From: Bog-793 sp035625025
Lineage (GTDB): Bacteria; Actinomycetota; Acidimicrobiia; Acidimicrobiales; Bog-793
DNA length: 64,000 bases
Assembly (NCBI GenBank): GCA_035625025.1
Contig: DASPQJ010000037.1
Coordinates: forward strand, 21,932-85,931
Direction of reading: 5' to 3'
A program made the translations under genes and the position numbers. Of this stretch, positions 7,792 to 16,016 are shown one piece after another. Under the pieces are notes generated by a model. It saw only the letters and a list, made by a program, of their open reading frames with translations, did not search any database and had not been told where the DNA came from. Position 1 is the first letter of the stretch, and every line of letters begins with the position of its first letter.

Positions 7792-8807
7792 CGACGCGAG
7801 AGCCCTCCGCTCTTGCAGGCGATACAGAGCCGGGCATACGGCAGCGCCTCGAGGCGGAGCTTCGGGATGAGCTCCCCGCATCCCTCGCACACCCCGTACC
7901 TGCCGCTCTTGATTTTCGCCAGCGCGGCGTCGATCTCTGCGACCGCCTCGAGGGCTTGGGCCGAGATCGTGAGATCGCGCTCCCGGTCGACGGCGACCGT
8001 CCCGCCCTCGCCAGACTCCTCGTCGAACTGGATGTCTCCCGGCTCCATCTCGGCGACGAGCGCTTCCGCCTCCGCCTGCAACGAGTTCGCTTGTTCGATG
8101 TAGGTCGCCCGTTCCCGCTCCAAGACGTTGCGCTGGTGGCTCAAGAAGCGCTCCTCCGTGTAGCCCTGGCGGCGAGCGCGGTCCGGCGCCGGACGGGCTG
8201 ACGGCGGTCGCGTCGTGCCGGCACGAGAAGTCGCCCTTTTCCCGCTGACCTTTGCCCCGGCGCGGGACGATCTCACCGCGGCTCGAGCTGGCGCCTTGGC
8301 ACTCCGCTTCGCTCCAGGGCTCTGCCGCCTGACCCTCGTCGGGATGGTCTTTTCGCCCGCGGTGATCCGGGGGGCAGCGCCGAGCCTTCCGGCGGCGAAG
8401 GTCCTCTTGGTCGTCGCGACCTTCTTCGCAGCGACGACCTTCTTCGGGGCGGTGACCTTGCCCGCGCTCTTTGCGCGGCCCCCCGGCCGGGCGGCGGCCA
8501 CCTTCCCGGGTACCCTCGGCGCGGCGGGGGATCGTCTCGTCGTGACCTTCGTTGCGCCCCGGCTCGGCTTGGCCGTCGGACGCGCGGTCGTCGCCCGGGT
8601 GGCAGAGCGCGCGCCCCGCACCGCGGTTTTCAGCCGCGAGGCCAAAAGCTTCGCCCCTGCTTTTCGCTCCGGCCGACCCGCGACTTTGCCGCTCACCTTC
8701 CTCGACTTGGCGACGGTTCTCGTGGGGCGCGCCTCGCTCGAGCGTCGCGGCGACGCGGCCTTGTCGGCCGTCGTTTTGCCAGGGGACTTCGTCATCTTCA
8801 CGGGCAT
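7788..8807 (-). CDS. DksA/TraR-type zinc-finger protein with histone-H1-like N-terminal tail
   Basis: The last 120 or so residues are a DksA/TraR-type domain. A coiled-coil stretch (ERFLSHQRNVLERERATYIE) is followed by an acidic segment, then a C4 zinc finger CEGCGELIP...LCIACK with C-x2-C-x17-C-x2-C spacing. Proteins of this family bind the RNA polymerase secondary channel. The first 210 or so residues are low-complexity and very rich in Lys, Arg, Ala, Pro, Ser and Thr (for example APKKVVAAKKVATTKRTFAA), like a histone H1 tail, and should bind nucleic acid non-specifically. ATG 8807 is the first start in this open frame. It heads the lspA-rluD operon. Confidence 0.85.
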   Translation of the reverse strand: MPVKMTKSPGKTTADKAASPRRSSEARPTRTVAKSRKVSGKVAGRPERKAGAKLLASRLKTAVRGARSATRATTARPTAKPSRGATKVTTRRSPAAPRVPGKVAAARPGGRAKSAGKVTAPKKVVAAKKVATTKRTFAAGRLGAAPRITAGEKTIPTRVRRQSPGAKRSAKAPARAAVRSSRAGAKVSGKRATSRAGTTRPPSARPAPDRARRQGYTEERFLSHQRNVLERERATYIEQANSLQAEAEALVAEMEPGDIQFDEESGEGGTVAVDRERDLTISAQALEAVAEIDAALAKIKSGRYGVCEGCGELIPKLRLEALPYARLCIACKSGGLSRR

Positions 8808-8880
8808 GGCGACTGGTGCACCTCTCCGAATGAGGGGTCGAGGTTACCCGATCGTCACGGCCACCGCGTCAAGCGCGGCG

Positions 8881-9276
8881 TTACCGATTGGCGCGGGCGT
8901 GCCTCGGGCTGCCGGGGCGGGTCTCGGCCCGCGCCACGGCCTCGTCGAGGACGCGGCGGACTTCGTTGACCTCGACGCCGGGGATTCTCAACCGCTTCAT
9001 CCGGCTGTGTTCCCCGCTGACGAGCTCGATCGACGCGCCCGGAACGCCGAGCAGGTCGGTGAGCAGTTCGATGCACGCGACGTTGGCGCGGCCGTCGACC
9101 GGCGGGGGCGCGACCCGCACGTGGAGGGCGTCACCCCTCCTCCCGGCCACGGCGGCCCTCCCGGCACCAGGTTGGACGTAGAGACGGAGCAGGATCGTCG
9201 CTTTCTTGGCGCGGTTCTTCACCTTGGAACCTTGCGGCGCCGCCTCTGGCTCGATCTCGAACAAGTCCTCCGCCAT
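8881..9276 (-). CDS. DUF167 (YggU) family protein
   Basis: A small conserved protein of unknown biochemical role. LRLYVQPGAGRAAVAGRRGD and VRVAPPPVDGRANVACIELL are the family core (residues 30-80), followed by IELVSGEHSRMKRLRIPG. The first 28 residues are an acidic/basic extension. It is divergent from ileS with only 19 nt between the two start codons, so the promoters must overlap. It sits 73 nt upstream of the DksA-like gene on the same strand and may share its transcript. Confidence 0.85.
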   Translation of the reverse strand: MAEDLFEIEPEAAPQGSKVKNRAKKATILLRLYVQPGAGRAAVAGRRGDALHVRVAPPPVDGRANVACIELLTDLLGVPGASIELVSGEHSRMKRLRIPGVEVNEVRRVLDEAVARAETRPGSPRHARANR

Positions 9277-9283
9277 GGGCGCC

Positions 9284-9290
9284 TACTCTA
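9284..9290. promoter_or_regulatory. Candidate shared bidirectional -10 for ileS and DUF167
   Basis: TACTCT (9284-9289) on the plus strand ends 6 nt before the ileS ATG. TAGAGT (9290-9285) on the minus strand ends 8 nt before the DUF167 ATG. Both overlap the palindrome CTCTAGAG. Either orientation fits a TANNNT -10 for a leaderless or near-leaderless transcript. No -35 is obvious on either side. Confidence 0.45.
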
Positions 9291-9295
9291 GAGCG

Positions 9296-12200
9296 ATGCC
9301 CGAACGAACGAGGTCGGACTCGTATCCAGAAGTCCCGGCGACACCGGACTATCCGGCACTCGAAGAGGCGACCCTCGCCTACTGGGAAAGTGACGGGACC
9401 TTCGCCGCGTCAATCGCCGAGCGCGACACCCGGCACGAGTACGTCTTCTACGACGGGCCGCCGTTCGCCAACGGGCTGCCCCACTACGGGCACCTGCTCA
9501 CAGGATTCGTCAAGGACGCGATGCCCCGCTACCACACGATGCGCGGGTGGCGCGTGGAGCGCCGCTTCGGATGGGATTGCCACGGGCTGCCCGCCGAGAC
9601 CGAGGCCCAACGCGAGCTCGGCGTCTCGGGACGCGCCCAGATCACCGCGTTCGGGATCGACCGATTCAACGCCTATTGCAGAACCTCCGTCCTGCGTTAC
9701 ACCGCGGCTTGGGAACGCTACGTCACCCGCCAAGGTCGCTGGGTCGACTTCGAGAATGACTACAAGACGATGGATGCCTCCTTCATGGAGAGCGTCATCT
9801 GGGCTTTCAAGACCCTCTACGACCGGGGGCTCATCTACGAAGGCTTGCGCGTCCTCCCGTACTGCTGGGAGTGCGAGACGCCGCTTTCCAACTTCGAGAC
9901 GCGCCAGGACGACGCCTATCGCGACCGTGTCGACCCGGCGGTCACCGTCGCCGTCTCGCTCGATCCCGTCCCCGACGGCTCGGGGCCGGCCGCGGGGCCC
10001 CTGCGCGCCCTCACGTGGACGACGACACCGTGGACGTTGCCGTCCAACCTCGCGCTGGCGGTCGGCCCGTCGATCACCTACGCGATCTACGAGCTCAAAG
10101 GGGAGCGCTACCTCGTCGCCCGGTCCCGGGCCGACGCCTACGCCGCCGACCTCGCCGGCGCGCCCCTCGTCGGCACGGTCAGCGGGGCCGAACTCGTCGG
10201 GCGGACCTACCGGCCGCTGTTTCCCTACTTCGCCGGCGAGGACGGCGCCTTCCGGGTCCTCGCCGCGGATTTCGTCACGACCGAGGAGGGGACGGGGATC
10301 GTTCACATCGCTCCCGGATTCGGCGAGGACGACCAGCGACTCTGCGAGACGGCCGGCATCGCCGTCGTCTGCCCGGTCGATGACCGGGGAAGGTTCGACG
10401 ACCGTGTCCCCGACCTCGCCGGCACGCAGGTGTTCGAGGCCAACGAACGGGTCGTCGAGAGCCTCGCCAGTTCGGGCGTCCTCGTGCGGCGCGAGGAGTA
10501 CGTCCACAGCTACCCCCACTGCTGGCGGTCGGACACCCCGCTCATCTATCGCGCCGTCAGCTCGTTCTTCGTCAAGGTCTCAGCGATAAAGGACCGGATG
10601 GTCGAGTTGAACCGCCAGATCCACTGGGTTCCCGAACATGTCGGCCAGGGCGCTTTCGGCAGGTGGCTGGAAGGGGCGCGCGACTGGTCGATCACGCGCA
10701 ACCGTTTCTGGGGCACCCCCATCCCGGTCTGGAAGAGCGACGATCCGGCCTGGCCCCGTGTCGACGTTTACGGGAGCCTCGACGAACTCGCCCGCGACTT
10801 CGGGGTCCGCCCCGAAGACCTGCACCGTCCGGGGATCGACGCCCTCACGCGACCGAACCCCGACGACCCGACGGGCGAGTCCACCATGCGGCGAGTCGAG
10901 GACGTCCTCGACTGCTGGTTCGAATCCGGATCGATGCCTTTCGCGCAGCTCCACTACCCGTTCGAGAACGCGGCGCGTTTCGAGGAGAACTTCCCGGCGG
11001 ATCTCATCTGCGAGTACGTCGGCCAGACCCGGGGCTGGTTCTACACGCTGCACGTGCTGGCGACGGCTCTTTTCGACCGGCCGGCATTCTCGAACTGCAT
11101 CGCGCACGGGATCCTCCTCGGCAACGACGGCCGCAAGCTCTCCAAGCGCCTGAAGAACTTCCCCGACCCCGAGGAGTTCTTCGCCTCTGACGGCTCCGAT
11201 TCGATGCGCTGGTACTTGCTGTCGTCACCCGTTCTGCGCGGGCTCGACGTCTCCCTCGAGGAGGCCGCGATGTCCGAACCGGTGCGGGTCGTCATGAACC
11301 CGATCTGGAACTCCTGGCACTTCCTGTCGCTGTACGGACGCAGCGACCGCGTCGTCGGGCGGATCCGCCGTGATCAGACCGGGCTTCTCGACCGTTACAT
11401 CCTCGCGAAGACCCGGCGTTTCCTCGAAGAGGTCACCGCGGCCCTCGACGCCTACGACCTCGCCGGTGCGACGGCGGCCTACTCGGGGTTCCTCGACGCC
11501 TTGACGAACTGGTACATCCGGCGCAGTCGTGACCGGTTCTGGCGGCCGTTCTCCGGCGACCCCGCCTCCGACGCCGACAAGACCGACGCCTACGACACGC
11601 TCCACACCGTGCTCGACGCGCTCACCCGGGTGAGCGCGCCGCTCCTCCCCTTTCTTTCCGAAGAGGTCTTCCGGGGACTGCGGGGGGCGCGCAGCGTGCA
11701 CCTCGCGGACTGGCCGGCCCCAGACGAGCTCGTCGCGGACCCGGAGCTCGTCGGGTCGATGGACCTCGTGCGCGAGGTCTGCTCGGCGATCCACTCCGTA
11801 CGCAAGGCCGCTGGATTACGGGCCCGATTGCCGCTGTCGAAGGTCACGGTCGCGCACCGGGACGCGGATCGCCTCGAGCCGTTCGTCGCCCTCATCGCCG
11901 ACGAGGTGAACGTGAAGCTGGTCGAGCTCGAGAGCGAGCCGGACGCCTTCGCGACGAGCCTGCTCTCGGTCGTTCCCGCCGAGATCGGACCCCGTCTCGG
12001 TCCGACCACCCAGCAGGTGATCGCGGCTGTCCGCCGCGGCGAATGGCAGAGAACCGACGACGGCCGCATCGCCGTCGCCGGAGTCCTTCTCGAACCGGGC
12101 GAATTCCACCTCCGCCACGTGCCGAGGGATCCCGACGCGGGGCGCGTGATCGACGGTGAGCGCGGTGTCGTCGTTCTCGACACGAAACCGACGCCGGAAC

Positions 12201-12508
12201 TCGAGGCCGAGGGGACGGCGCGCGATCTCGTGCGCATCGTCCAGCAGGTGCGCCGCGACGCCGACCTCGTGATCAGCGACCGGATCTGGCTCGGACTCGT
12301 CGTCCCCAACGACGTCGGCGCCGTGCTCGAGGTCTGGGGCGACGAGCTCTGCCACCAGACCCTCGCCACCTCGCTCGTCACCGCCGGCGCCGGCGATCCC
12401 CGCCCGGCCGCCCTCGGGAACCACCCTGGCGCCTACCACGGGGTGGGCGAACTCCCCGACGGCCGCGCCGTCGAGGTCTACCTCGCGCCCACCACCCCGC
12501 CCGGCTAG
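9296..12508 (+). CDS. ileS: Isoleucyl-tRNA synthetase, eukaryote-like (type 2)
   Basis: Charges tRNA-Ile in the cytosol. The HIGH motif is PHYGH at residues 62-66. The KMSKS equivalent is KLSKRLKNFPDP starting at residue 614. The CP1 editing domain includes LTWTTTPWTLPSNLALAVG. The anticodon-binding domain follows RRSRDRFWRPF. Length (1070 aa), KLSKR in place of KMSKS and the lack of an obvious C-terminal zinc finger place it in the long eukaryote-like clade that includes mupirocin-insensitive enzymes; reduced drug sensitivity here is inference. ATG 9296 follows a TACTCT box by 6 nt, suggesting a leaderless mRNA. It is the only plus-strand gene between the lspA block and the division cluster. 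Confidence 0.96.
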   Translation: MPERTRSDSYPEVPATPDYPALEEATLAYWESDGTFAASIAERDTRHEYVFYDGPPFANGLPHYGHLLTGFVKDAMPRYHTMRGWRVERRFGWDCHGLPAETEAQRELGVSGRAQITAFGIDRFNAYCRTSVLRYTAAWERYVTRQGRWVDFENDYKTMDASFMESVIWAFKTLYDRGLIYEGLRVLPYCWECETPLSNFETRQDDAYRDRVDPAVTVAVSLDPVPDGSGPAAGPLRALTWTTTPWTLPSNLALAVGPSITYAIYELKGERYLVARSRADAYAADLAGAPLVGTVSGAELVGRTYRPLFPYFAGEDGAFRVLAADFVTTEEGTGIVHIAPGFGEDDQRLCETAGIAVVCPVDDRGRFDDRVPDLAGTQVFEANERVVESLASSGVLVRREEYVHSYPHCWRSDTPLIYRAVSSFFVKVSAIKDRMVELNRQIHWVPEHVGQGAFGRWLEGARDWSITRNRFWGTPIPVWKSDDPAWPRVDVYGSLDELARDFGVRPEDLHRPGIDALTRPNPDDPTGESTMRRVEDVLDCWFESGSMPFAQLHYPFENAARFEENFPADLICEYVGQTRGWFYTLHVLATALFDRPAFSNCIAHGILLGNDGRKLSKRLKNFPDPEEFFASDGSDSMRWYLLSSPVLRGLDVSLEEAAMSEPVRVVMNPIWNSWHFLSLYGRSDRVVGRIRRDQTGLLDRYILAKTRRFLEEVTAALDAYDLAGATAAYSGFLDALTNWYIRRSRDRFWRPFSGDPASDADKTDAYDTLHTVLDALTRVSAPLLPFLSEEVFRGLRGARSVHLADWPAPDELVADPELVGSMDLVREVCSAIHSVRKAAGLRARLPLSKVTVAHRDADRLEPFVALIADEVNVKLVELESEPDAFATSLLSVVPAEIGPRLGPTTQQVIAAVRRGEWQRTDDGRIAVAGVLLEPGEFHLRHVPRDPDAGRVIDGERGVVVLDTKPTPELEAEGTARDLVRIVQQVRRDADLVISDRIWLGLVVPNDVGAVLEVWGDELCHQTLATSLVTAGAGDPRPAALGNHPGAYHGVGELPDGRAVEVYLAPTTPPG

Positions 12509-12533
12509 CGGTCCCGCCAACCAACCGGGCGGG
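12496..12533 (+). terminator. Inverted repeat spanning the ileS stop codon
   Basis: A perfect 9 bp stem (CCCGCCCGG / CCGGGCGGG) with a 20 nt loop that contains the end of ileS. There is no following U-run. It could act as an ileS terminator or mRNA 3' stabiliser. The rest of the gap to divIVA (12534-12768) holds nothing I can identify. Confidence 0.35.
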
Positions 12534-12768
12534 CCTCGTCGCTGCGCCGGCGAGATCGTCGCTTCGGCCTCCACTCCTTTCGGTCGCGCCCTCGGCCCTG
12601 GCCCCGTCGACTGCCCGGCCCGGCCGCCATGAAATCGCCGATCCGGCGAGAAAGCCCGAAAGACGGTGCGAAGCGCCCCCGGGCGATCTCGCGAGACGAG
12701 CACAAGACCCGCCCGCAAGCGTCCACGCCGGACGGCCCGGGGTCCGCCGAAGCGGCGCCTTCAGCCGC

Positions 12769-13704
12769 TCAGGCCGACCAACCGCCGCCCCGACGCCCGC
12801 TATCGTTCGGCGTCGAGCGCATCTTCTCGGTCTGGTTCTCCGGACCGGCGTCGAGATCCGCTCCGCGCGCCCACCGTTGCCAGAGCAGCTCGTCCGGATC
12901 GTCGTCGTCGATCGGACCGACCGCGCGTAGCGTCGGCTCGTCAGGTGGTCGCCGGGAGCCGCGGCGCGCCGGACGGTTGTCCCCGCCGCTGGCATCTCGG
13001 GCGCCACCAGCCTCTTTCTCGGTGGCGGCACTCCGGCGCGAGGGACGCTCCTCGGACCGCGGAGAAAACATCTGCGGCGGCGCGGCGTCCTCCTCCTCTC
13101 CGAGCGCTCCGCCGTCGTCCCCGGCCGCCGCGGCAGCCATCTCCTCGGCCGTCTCGTCCGCCGGCAGTGGCCGCCTGGCCTCCCGGGTCGGCTTCTCCCG
13201 CTCGAGGGCTGCCATCCCACCGAGGCTCTCCAGCGCGGCAGTGAGCGCGGCGACCAGCCGGCCCCGTTCCGCGGCCGCGAACCGGGTGAGTTTTTCGATC
13301 TCCTGTTCGAGTTCGTCGCGTCGCCCCTCGAGGGCGGCGATCTTCGCGTGGGCGTCCTGCTCGGCCTCGGTGCGCAGGCGGAGGGCCTCGTCACGCGCTT
13401 CGGCGGTCAACGCCCCCGCCTCGAGGCGCGCGTCCTCGACGAGGGCCGTCGCCTCCTCACGGGCTTCGCGCACCGCGAGGTCGGCGGTCCGCTGCGCCAA
13501 AACGAGCGTGCGACGCAGACTCTCGTCGTCCAAGGCGGGCTCGGTCGGACGCGCCAACTTCTCACGCGCCGCGTCCAGTTCGGCGACGAGCTCGTCGACG
13601 GCGACCGCGATCTTCTCGAGAAACTCGTCGACCTCGTCGGTGTCGTAGCCACGCAGACGATCACGAAACTCGACTTCGCGCAGGATTCGTCCGGAGATTT
13701 CCAT
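12769..13704 (-). CDS. divIVA: DivIVA-family polar growth/division protein
   Basis: A coiled-coil scaffold that gathers at negatively curved membrane and directs cell-wall growth or septum placement. The DivIVA membrane-binding motif FRDRLRGYDTDEVDEFLEKI sits at residues 12-31. Long Glu/Ala/Arg-rich coiled coils follow to about residue 170. The C-terminal 140 residues are acidic, disordered and low in complexity, longer than in Firmicutes and in keeping with actinobacterial Wag31-like proteins. ATG 13704 gives 311 aa and begins MEISGRILREVEF, as expected; a longer reading has no family resemblance. It is the last gene of the division cluster, after yggT. Confidence 0.92.
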   Translation of the reverse strand: MEISGRILREVEFRDRLRGYDTDEVDEFLEKIAVAVDELVAELDAAREKLARPTEPALDDESLRRTLVLAQRTADLAVREAREEATALVEDARLEAGALTAEARDEALRLRTEAEQDAHAKIAALEGRRDELEQEIEKLTRFAAAERGRLVAALTAALESLGGMAALEREKPTREARRPLPADETAEEMAAAAAGDDGGALGEEEDAAPPQMFSPRSEERPSRRSAATEKEAGGARDASGGDNRPARRGSRRPPDEPTLRAVGPIDDDDPDELLWQRWARGADLDAGPENQTEKMRSTPNDSGRRGGGWSA

Positions 13705-13787
13705 GCCGCGATGGTACGCGGGAGATAACCGCAGCTGGTGGATACCGCGAAGCCCCCCGGGGGGCTCGCCGCGCCGATCCTCGACGA

Positions 13788-14051
13788 TCAATGGCTCCGC
13801 AGCAGCCCCACGAGCACGACGAGCACGACGAACAGAACGATCGGCGACACGTCAATCGCGCCCCCGCCGACGCGCAATGGGGGAACGAGACGCCGGAACG
13901 GGGCGAGGATCGGATCCGTCACGCGTCCGAGGGCGCGCTCGAACCGCCCGACAGGCGACCACGGGTTCGTCGGGAACCACGTGAGGAGGATCCGGACGAA
14001 CAGCACGACGATGAAGGCCTGAACGAGATCGACGAGGATGCGAACGATCAC
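13788..14051 (-). CDS. YggT-family membrane protein
   Basis: A small inner-membrane protein (87 aa) with two hydrophobic segments: ILVDLVQAFIVVLFVRILL near the N terminus and VSPIVLFVVLVVLVGLL at the C terminus. Between them RVTDPILAPFRRLVPP is the conserved YggT motif. GTG 14051 yields the family's normal length; a longer frame adds only basic shadow sequence. Its position between sepF and divIVA is typical for Gram-positive bacteria. The molecular role is unknown, with suggested links to division or osmotic tolerance in other species. Confidence 0.88.
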   Translation of the reverse strand: MIVRILVDLVQAFIVVLFVRILLTWFPTNPWSPVGRFERALGRVTDPILAPFRRLVPPLRVGGGAIDVSPIVLFVVLVVLVGLLRSH

Positions 14052-14088
14052 CGACGAACGCTCCGGCGATCGCGGGGCACCTGGCCCG

Positions 14089-14616
14089 TTAGGGCCGGTA
14101 GAGGCCGCGTTGCTGCAGGCGCATCCGCTCTTCCGGCGAGACCTCGACGTTCGAGGGCGCGAGCAGGAAAACCTGGTCGGCGACCTTCTCCATCTGGCCG
14201 TCAAGGGCGTAGGTGAGCCCGGAGCAGAAGTCGATCATGCGCCGGGCGAGGTCGCGCTCGCTCAACTGGAGATTGACGATCACCGGGCTGCCCTGCTTCA
14301 CGAGATCCCCGATCTCCTGGGCGTCGCGAAAGTGCGCCGGGGCGACGACGTGGACCCTGCTCGCCGCGACGTGCCCGCCGGCGATCGGCCGCACAACGCC
14401 CGCGGTCGTCCCGCCCGCCCGGTGCGGGTCTCCCCCGATCGGGCGCACGGTCGTCGGCACTCCCCGGGTGTCGCCCTCCTCGCCGGGTTCGGGGTAGACG
14501 GTCCTTTCCGGAGGCGGCGTCGGCGCGCCCGCCAGAGCGTCCTCGGAGTAGAACTCTTCCTCGTCGATGTCTTTCAGGCCGAGGTACGCGAGTGCTCTGT
14601 TCATGAACGACGACAT
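14089..14616 (-). CDS. sepF: Cell division protein SepF
   Basis: A membrane-anchored FtsZ partner that tethers and aligns the Z-ring, doing the job FtsA does elsewhere; no ftsA is seen in this cluster. The N-terminal amphipathic start is MSSFMNRALAYLGL, followed by an acidic patch and a Pro-rich linker. The C-terminal SepF core runs from about residue 85 (HVVAPAHFRDAQEIGDLV, QGSPVIVNLQLSERDLARRM, FCSGLTYALDGQMEKVADQV). Length is 175 aa. It lies 21 nt after yggS and 37 nt before yggT. Confidence 0.95.
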   Translation of the reverse strand: MSSFMNRALAYLGLKDIDEEEFYSEDALAGAPTPPPERTVYPEPGEEGDTRGVPTTVRPIGGDPHRAGGTTAGVVRPIAGGHVAASRVHVVAPAHFRDAQEIGDLVKQGSPVIVNLQLSERDLARRMIDFCSGLTYALDGQMEKVADQVFLLAPSNVEVSPEERMRLQQRGLYRP

Positions 14617-14637
14617 CGGTCTCCTTCGCAGCCGAGC

Positions 14638-15330
14638 CTATTCTCGCATTGCTTTTCGCGCCGGACGTGGACCGAACAGCGCCCTTCCGATCCGTACCAT
14701 CGTCGAACCCTCGGCCACCGCGAGCTCGAAGTCGTCGCTCATCCCCATCGACGCCTCGCGCAGTCCGAGATCCCTCACGAGACTAAAGACCGTGGCAAAG
14801 CCCCGTCGCGCCCCTTCGCGATCCGGCGGCGCGACGGTCATGAGCCCCTGGACGTCGAGGCCGAGGGCATCGAGCCCGGCGACGAGGCCGGGGACCTCGC
14901 GCGGCGCCACGCCCCCCCGACCCGGGAGATCCGTCGTGTCAACCTCGACGAGCACGGCCGCACCGGGGGCGTGACGAGCGAGCGCGGTCCCTTCCTCGAT
15001 CCGGTCCACGGCCTCGTAGAGGCTGACATACGGCGCGAGCGCGGCGACACGGCGTCGTTGGATGCCGCCGATGAGGTGCCAGCGCGCGCCGGCGCCGGCC
15101 GAGCTCGCCCGGAGTCGCGCCGCCTTGGCGAGGAGCTCCGCGGCGTAGTTCTCGCCGAGATCGACGCACCCCGCCGCCAGCGCGGCCCTCGCCGCCGCGA
15201 ATTCGAAGCCCTTGGTCACCGCGACGATGCGCACCCGGGCCGGATCGCCCCCGGCCGCGGTGATCCGCTGACGCAGCGCCACAAGGCGCGACGCGAAGTC
15301 GCCGAACTCGTCGGGCACGCCGCCCGTCAC
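14638..15330 (-). CDS. YggS/PLPBP-family pyridoxal-phosphate homeostasis protein
   Basis: A PLP-binding TIM-barrel protein of the YggS family, thought to buffer PLP and amino/keto acid pools. The PLP Lys is in RIVAVTKGFEFAAARAAL. CVDLGENYAAELLAKA and WHLIGGIQRRRVAALAP are conserved, though the usual IG.LQ.NK reads IGGIQRRR. SMGMSDDFELAVAEGSTMVRIGRALFG is the C-terminal phosphate-binding end. GTG 15330 overlaps the pgeF stop as GTGA and gives 230 aa. Its location next to sepF and ftsZ is the common Gram-positive arrangement. Confidence 0.93.
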   Translation of the reverse strand: MTGGVPDEFGDFASRLVALRQRITAAGGDPARVRIVAVTKGFEFAAARAALAAGCVDLGENYAAELLAKAARLRASSAGAGARWHLIGGIQRRRVAALAPYVSLYEAVDRIEEGTALARHAPGAAVLVEVDTTDLPGRGGVAPREVPGLVAGLDALGLDVQGLMTVAPPDREGARRGFATVFSLVRDLGLREASMGMSDDFELAVAEGSTMVRIGRALFGPRPARKAMRE

Positions 15331-15977
15331 TCCTGCCGCTCCAACCAGACGCCGAGGAGGTGCCGGGCCGTGTCGCGCCGTCGGCGGAAGCTGAAGTACT
15401 CCTCCGAACACGCCGTGCAGGCGCCCTCCGCCGCGACGAGCGTGACATCGGCCGCCGCCAGAACGCGCCGCAAGGCGGCGGGCAGGTCACAGGCGGGCGA
15501 GCCGTCCGCGGCGGCGCCGACCACCTCCTCGCCGAGCACCGCCGCCAGTTCCGCGAGATCCGCGGCCGCGAACGGGTAGCACTCCGCGTGGACGCACGCC
15601 GAGACGACAGCCTCGATCCTCGAGGCCCCCCGGCGGCGCATCGTCTCGGCCGTGGCACCGACCACCCCGGCGACGAGCCCCCGCCAGCCGGCGTGGGCGA
15701 CCCCGATGACACGCTCCGGACTCGCCAGGCCGACGAGCGCGCAGTCGGCGCCGAGCACGCCGAGAACGGTCGCCGGAGAGCTCGTCACGATGGCGTCCGC
15801 CGCCTCGAGCACGCCAGACGGACCGTCGACCTCGACGACCCGCGCCCCGTGGACCTGACGGACGAAGGTCCAGGGGAGCGAGACCAGGCTTTGTAGCAGG
15901 GCATCGCCCTCGGCCGCGCCCGCGAGCCCCGAGGGCCGGGCGTCTCCGTCCCGCCGCGACGTCGTGACGACGCTCAC
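15327..15977 (-). CDS. pgeF: Peptidoglycan editing factor / multicopper polyphenol oxidase domain (YfiH family)
   Basis: A DUF152/YfiH laccase-domain protein. In E. coli the homologue removes wrongly incorporated L-Ser from peptidoglycan precursors. The metal/nucleophile motifs are FVRQVHGARVVEV, GVLGADCALVGL and IGVAHAGWRGLVAGVV, with SACVHAECYPF towards the C terminus. Length is 216 aa. It follows ftsZ by 39 nt and overlaps yggS by 4 nt, a position shared with other actinobacteria and consistent with a wall-quality-control role. Confidence 0.9.
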   Translation of the reverse strand: MSVVTTSRRDGDARPSGLAGAAEGDALLQSLVSLPWTFVRQVHGARVVEVDGPSGVLEAADAIVTSSPATVLGVLGADCALVGLASPERVIGVAHAGWRGLVAGVVGATAETMRRRGASRIEAVVSACVHAECYPFAAADLAELAAVLGEEVVGAAADGSPACDLPAALRRVLAAADVTLVAAEGACTACSEEYFSFRRRRDTARHLLGVWLERQE

Positions 15978-16016
15978 CCCTCCCGTCAGGGCGTACTGCG
16001 TCGGCGAGTCGGCCCC

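Noticed and set aside
8200..8780. Lys/Ala-rich repeats resembling a tandem DNA repeat or mobile remnant
   Set aside because: The bias is at protein level within one open frame; no exact tandem DNA unit or terminal repeats were seen.
10913..10931. GGTTCGAATCC, a tRNA T-arm look-alike
   Set aside because: It encodes the conserved CWFESGS segment of ileS and has no flanking cloverleaf.
12505..12726. Open frame of 73 aa on the minus strand between ileS and divIVA
   Set aside because: Arg/Gly-rich composition, no similarity to any family I know and no ribosome-binding site; treated as chance.
13791..15579. Long plus-strand frames opposite sepF, yggS and pgeF
   Set aside because: Typical antisense shadows in 70% GC DNA; the minus-strand frames carry clear family motifs.
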